From positions 1 through 7,973 of the forward strand of contig JAPLNJ010000866.1 in NCBI GenBank assembly GCA_026692885.1: a stretch of 7,973 nt of DNA, in the 5' to 3' direction. This DNA is from Planctomycetota bacterium. GTDB taxonomy: Bacteria > Planctomycetota > Planctomycetia > Pirellulales > Pirellulaceae. Shown here in pieces: positions 5,349 to 7,973 of the stretch. The notes beneath the pieces were generated by a model. That model was not told the DNA's origin. It saw nothing but the letters and a program-made list of their open reading frames with translations, and did not search any database. Both the position numbers and the translations under genes were made by a program. Positions within the stretch are counted from its first letter, which is position 1; the number at the start of each line of letters is the position of its first letter.

Positions 5349-7286
5349 ATGACTATCGACCTAATTCTCGGCACCGCCGGCCATATCGACCACGGCAAGA
5401 CTTCGCTGATCCGCGCCTTGACGGGCGTCGATCCGGACCGCTTGCCCGAAGAGAAACGGCGGGGTATCACGATCGACCTGGGGTTTGCCGAACTGGACTT
5501 GGGCGAGTACCGGTTGGGGGCCGTCGATGTCCCGGGACACGAGCGGTTTGTCAAGAACATGTTGGCCGGCGCCACGGGCCTGGATGTGGCCCTGCTGGTG
5601 GTCGCGGCCGACGATTCGATCAAGCCGCAGACCCGCGAGCACCTGGAGATCCTACGCTTGCTGGAGTTGGAATCCGGTGTCATCGCCCTGACCAAGTGCG
5701 ACCTGGTCGAACCGGACTGGGCCGACTTGGTCGAAAGCGAGATCCGAGGGCTCGTGGCCGATACGTTCTTGGCCGCGGCCCCACTCGTGCGGACCAGCGT
5801 CCTCACCGGACAGGGACTGGACGAACTGCGGCGTCAACTGGCTCGGGCGGCGGCCCAGGCGGCCCAATCGCCGCGGATGCGACGCCTCGCGGCGCCGTTT
5901 CGAATGGCCATCGATCGTTCCTTTACCGTGGCCGGCTATGGTACAGTGGTCACCGGCAGCGTGAGCAGCGGCCGCACGCAGGTCGGCGACGAACTGGTGC
6001 TGGAGCCAGGCGCAGTGGCGGTACGCGTCCGCGGACTTCAGAACCACGACCGACCCGTCGACGAGGTGCACCGGGGCCAACGCGCGGCGATCAACCTGGC
6101 AGGCGTGCATCACGACGAAATCCGCCGCGGCCAGGAACTGGCCGCACCCGGACATCTCCTGCCCAGCCGGTGGCTGACGGTCTCCCTGAGCGTGCTCGAC
6201 TCCGCACCGCGGCCGCTCAAGAGCCGTTCCCGTGTGCGGCTGCATGTCGGGACCGCGGAGTTGCTGGCGTCGGTCATGCCGTTGGACCGCGAGAAGATCG
6301 AACCCGGGCAGACGGCGTTGGCCCAGCTGTTCCTGAACGAACCTGCCGTGACGGTCTGGCATCAACCGCTGGTGATTCGCAGCGAATCGCCGGTCCGGAC
6401 GATCGGCGGTGGGCGCGTCCTGGATTCCCAGGCCGACAAGCTCCGCCAGCCGGACGCCGCGGTGCTGCAGTTGCTGCGAGATCTGGATTCGCCGGAACCG
6501 CTCCGGCGCGCGTCCGCAGCCTTATATTTTGCAGGGCTGCGTGACTGGCAGCCTCGGGACTTGGCACGCTCCGCTGGGATCGACAACGCCGCCGAGATCC
6601 ATCAACAGTTACTGGACGGCGGGGACTTGCGGGAGATCGCCGTCTCGCCCACGCGGCGTGTCCGCGTGCACCGGCTGGTTGTCGAACAGCTTGTTCAGCG
6701 GATTGAAACGGCCTTGCGGAGACTGCATGAACAGAACCCGCTGCGCACGATGCTCGACCGGACTCAGGTGACGGCCGGCTTCGACTACCTCGGCGACCGC
6801 GTCTTGGTGGACGCGCTGCTCGAGGATCTTGCGCGCCAGCAACGGATTCGGCTGTCCGCCAAGGGCGTGGCGCTGGCCGGGCACGGGCCGAAGCTGTCGC
6901 AGAACGAACGCAAGATGCTGGTGGAATTGATCGAGGTCTATCGCCAAGCGGGGCTCCAACCGCCCAGCGTCAAGGAGTGCCAAGCGCGGGTCGCCAGGAA
7001 CCAGCAGGCGGTGCCCCAGTTAATTGCCCTGGCGGTCGCGGACGGAGAACTGATCCGGATCGCGGCTGACTTCGTTTTGCACCCGGACATCGATCGGCAG
7101 TTGCAGGCGACGCTGCGGGAGAAACTGGCGGATGGCCGGGGCGCCACCCTGAGCGAGATTCGGGAATGGCTCCATACCACCCGCAAGTACGCGATCCCGT
7201 ACTGTGAGTACCTGGACCACATCGGCTTCACAAAACGCGACGGAGACCTGCGCTACCTCCCTGACCTGCTCTTGAAAATCAAATGA
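5349..7286 (+). CDS. selB: Selenocysteine-specific translation elongation factor SelB
   Basis: A 645-residue GTPase that delivers selenocysteinyl-tRNA(Sec) to the ribosome at UGA codons followed by a SECIS hairpin. The N-terminal EF-Tu-like G domain shows all motifs: G1 [11 protein letters not shown] (8-18), G2 GITIDLGF (39-46), G3 DVPGHE (60-65), G4 TKCD (115-118) and a G5-like TSVLTGQG (149-156). GITIDLGF is characteristic of SelB as opposed to EF-Tu. Beta-barrel domains follow (about 180-370, with [17 protein letters not shown]). The C-terminal part is the chain of winged-helix domains that grips the SECIS RNA, ending in the family-typical [19 protein letters not shown]. Length is that of full SelB proteins. 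ATG 5349 gives exactly the standard N terminus, though no Shine-Dalgarno sequence precedes it. The gene ends in TGA. selA, selD and selC are not in the window. Its 3' end overlaps a convergent small gene by 34 bases. Presence of an intact selB implies that the organism makes selenoproteins. Confidence 0.97.
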   Translation: MTIDLILGTAGHIDHGKTSLIRALTGVDPDRLPEEKRRGITIDLGFAELDLGEYRLGAVDVPGHERFVKNMLAGATGLDVALLVVAADDSIKPQTREHLEILRLLELESGVIALTKCDLVEPDWADLVESEIRGLVADTFLAAAPLVRTSVLTGQGLDELRRQLARAAAQAAQSPRMRRLAAPFRMAIDRSFTVAGYGTVVTGSVSSGRTQVGDELVLEPGAVAVRVRGLQNHDRPVDEVHRGQRAAINLAGVHHDEIRRGQELAAPGHLLPSRWLTVSLSVLDSAPRPLKSRSRVRLHVGTAELLASVMPLDREKIEPGQTALAQLFLNEPAVTVWHQPLVIRSESPVRTIGGGRVLDSQADKLRQPDAAVLQLLRDLDSPEPLRRASAALYFAGLRDWQPRDLARSAGIDNAAEIHQQLLDGGDLREIAVSPTRRVRVHRLVVEQLVQRIETALRRLHEQNPLRTMLDRTQVTAGFDYLGDRVLVDALLEDLARQQRIRLSAKGVALAGHGPKLSQNERKMLVELIEVYRQAGLQPPSVKECQARVARNQQAVPQLIALAVADGELIRIAADFVLHPDIDRQLQATLREKLADGRGATLSEIREWLHTTRKYAIPYCEYLDHIGFTKRDGDLRYLPDLLLKIK

Positions 7287-7567
7287 TCATCACCTTGACC
7301 ACCGATTTCTTCGTCCAGTCCGAGCGCCTGACGCAGGACGGCGCGTTCCGAGGCGAGCAGGTCCAGCAGCACCCGCGAATCCTCGCTCTTGAGGTAGCGC
7401 ACTCCCACGCCGAAGATGCGCAATGGCACTTCCAACTCCGGATGGTCACGACCCACCTCGCTCCAGAGTTGAGTCCACGCCTGCAAGGCCTCATGCGGGA
7501 GCGAGGATTTCTTCCAGTTGGCCAAACTGCGAACGAGTCCTTCTCCGAGGTACGTCAATTTTGACAT
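7253..7567 (-). CDS. Small hypothetical protein convergent with selB
   Basis: A 104-residue soluble, leucine- and glutamate-rich protein, probably mostly helical, beginning MSKLTYLGEGLVRSLANW and containing LPHEALQAWTQLWSEVG, PELEVPLRIFGVGVRYL and DSRVLLDLLASERAVLRQAL. I do not recognise the family. The balanced composition and regular hydrophobic spacing make it look like a real gene. ATG 7567 is the only start, because an in-frame TGA lies two codons upstream. No ribosome binding site is visible, so it may be an N-terminally truncated piece of a longer protein. The last 34 bases overlap the end of selB on the other strand. No signal peptide or membrane segment is seen. Confidence 0.65.
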   Translation of the reverse strand: MSKLTYLGEGLVRSLANWKKSSLPHEALQAWTQLWSEVGRDHPELEVPLRIFGVGVRYLKSEDSRVLLDLLASERAVLRQALGLDEEIGGQGDDHLIFKSRSGR

Positions 7568-7575
7568 ACGTCAAT
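7551..7575. repeat. 9-bp direct repeat across the start of the small gene
   Basis: TACGTCAAT occurs at 7551-7559 and 7567-7575, a 16-base period, with an inverted GTCAATTTTGAC between. One copy touches the start codon at 7565-7567. It could be an operator or a rearrangement scar. Confidence 0.4.
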
Positions 7576-7662
7576 GGCGACGTATTTTTTTCTGACTGGA
7601 TTCCGATGTTCTTCCGTTGCGAACAGACGTTGAACTTCAGCCTGTTTGAAAAAAAAGTACTT

Positions 7663-7775
7663 AGGTGAGCGGCAGGAAATAGCTTACCCGTAGGTCGGCC
7701 TTTCCAGGCCGATCGGGACGGTCTTGGAAGACCATCCTACATTAAGTTGGGTAAGTTATTTCCTGCCGCTCGCCT
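7663..7775. repeat. Nested palindromic element, MITE-like
   Basis: Two 27-base arms (7663-7689 and 7749-7775) are inverse copies apart from two positions, and both of these can still form G-U pairs in RNA. They include AGCGGCAGGAAAT and its inverse. Inside lies a second stem, GTAGG (7690-7694) with CCTAC (7736-7740). Inside that are two hairpins: TCGGCCT/AGGCCGA (7695-7712, TTCC loop) and GGTCTT/AAGACC (7720-7733). TTA sits at both outer edges (7661-7663 and 7775-7777), possibly a 3-base target duplication. It contains no gene. The size and terminal inverted repeats suit a non-autonomous element, or a structured dispersed repeat. Confidence 0.65.
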
Positions 7776-7837
7776 TACGTCCATTGCGCACGCCTGCGGC
7801 TGGCAGTTAAACGAAGACTGTCGCGTCGCGGCCACCA

Positions 7838-7859
7838 CGTCGGGGCGCAGTCCCCGACG
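7838..7859. repeat. GC-rich 8-bp hairpin
   Basis: CGTCGGGG (7838-7845) and CCCCGACG (7852-7859) form a perfect stem with a 6-base loop. No T-run follows on either strand, so it is probably a dispersed palindrome rather than a terminator. Confidence 0.5.
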
Positions 7860-7973
7860 CTGCCCAGTTCCTTAGCCCGGATTGGCGTTGATCGTAACAC
7901 TGCGAAATGCCGTCACTGCTACAGCCCTTCTCAAATCAACTTGCACAAGACTATTGAGGGATATGACATCGGA

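Larger units (their letters stand above)
7568..7973. other. Right-end stretch without a supported gene
   Basis: It contains an AT-rich part (7581-7662), the nested palindromic element (7663-7775) and a GC-rich hairpin (7838-7859). In the last 110 bases a minus-strand frame is open from the window edge to a TAA near 7877, about 33 codons with no motif I recognise. The ATG at 7962 has GAGGG only two bases upstream, too close to support a gene start. Confidence 0.45.

Noticed and set aside
5080..5352. 90-codon plus-strand open frame before selB
   Set aside because: It crosses hairpins and the selB promoter, overlaps the selB start and has no family features.
5282..6544. 420-codon plus-strand open frame
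   Set aside because: Arginine-, proline- and glycine-rich out-of-frame reading of selB, with no family motifs.
1..7973. CRISPR array, integron or diversity-generating retroelement
   Set aside because: There are no regularly spaced direct repeats. The RT remnant carries a maturase X domain typical of group II introns, and no template/variable repeat pair is seen.
7962..7973. Gene start at the right edge
   Set aside because: Only four codons are visible and the GAGGG is too close to the ATG to support a start.

Overview
The window looks like a stretch of bacterial chromosome, most likely from a planctomycete or a relative. This is inferred from three things: the GC-rich, G/C-ending codon use of the intact genes, the weak or absent Shine-Dalgarno sequences at several starts, and many short GC-rich palindromic repeats of a style I associate with planctomycete intergenic DNA. 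A gas-vesicle protein gene (broken here) points to an aquatic lineage. The taxonomic call is moderate at best.

Layout, left to right. Positions 1-411 hold two joined gene fragments on the minus strand: an open frame of unknown family running off the left edge, and a short remnant of an NAD-dependent epimerase. Positions 411-2112 (minus) are an intact ABC1/UbiB-family kinase-like gene. Just upstream on the same strand, 2225-2443 is gvpA, the major gas-vesicle shell protein; it is full length but carries one in-frame TAA at codon 15. A sigma-54-like promoter match lies about 110 bases upstream of its start. Positions 2458-3156 contain no gene I can support, only repeats. Positions 3157-3354 (minus) encode a complete cold-shock protein. 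A structured, gene-free stretch follows, then the C-terminal half of a group II intron reverse transcriptase/maturase (3888-4532, plus) ending in a terminator-like hairpin. Repeat DNA follows and then a DUF1828-type gene remnant (4873-5047, minus), frameshifted and cut off at a sharp junction. Positions 5349-7286 (plus) encode a complete selenocysteine-specific elongation factor, SelB, behind an extended -10 promoter. Its 3' end overlaps tail-to-tail a small unknown minus-strand gene (7253-7567). The right end has no supported gene but carries an elaborate nested palindromic element (7663-7775).

Functionally, three intact genes are clear: ABC1/UbiB kinase, cold-shock protein and SelB. They look like independent housekeeping or accessory genes rather than one operon, although gvpA and the UbiB gene are in tandem with no visible terminator between them. 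Around them is a zone of decay: at least four damaged genes (epimerase, gvpA, reverse transcriptase, DUF1828), each broken in a different way and interspersed with repeats. I did not find a convincing undescribed multi-gene system. The most interesting points are the single-codon disruption of gvpA, the nested palindrome at 7663-7775, and mutually exclusive hairpins upstream of the cold-shock gene.
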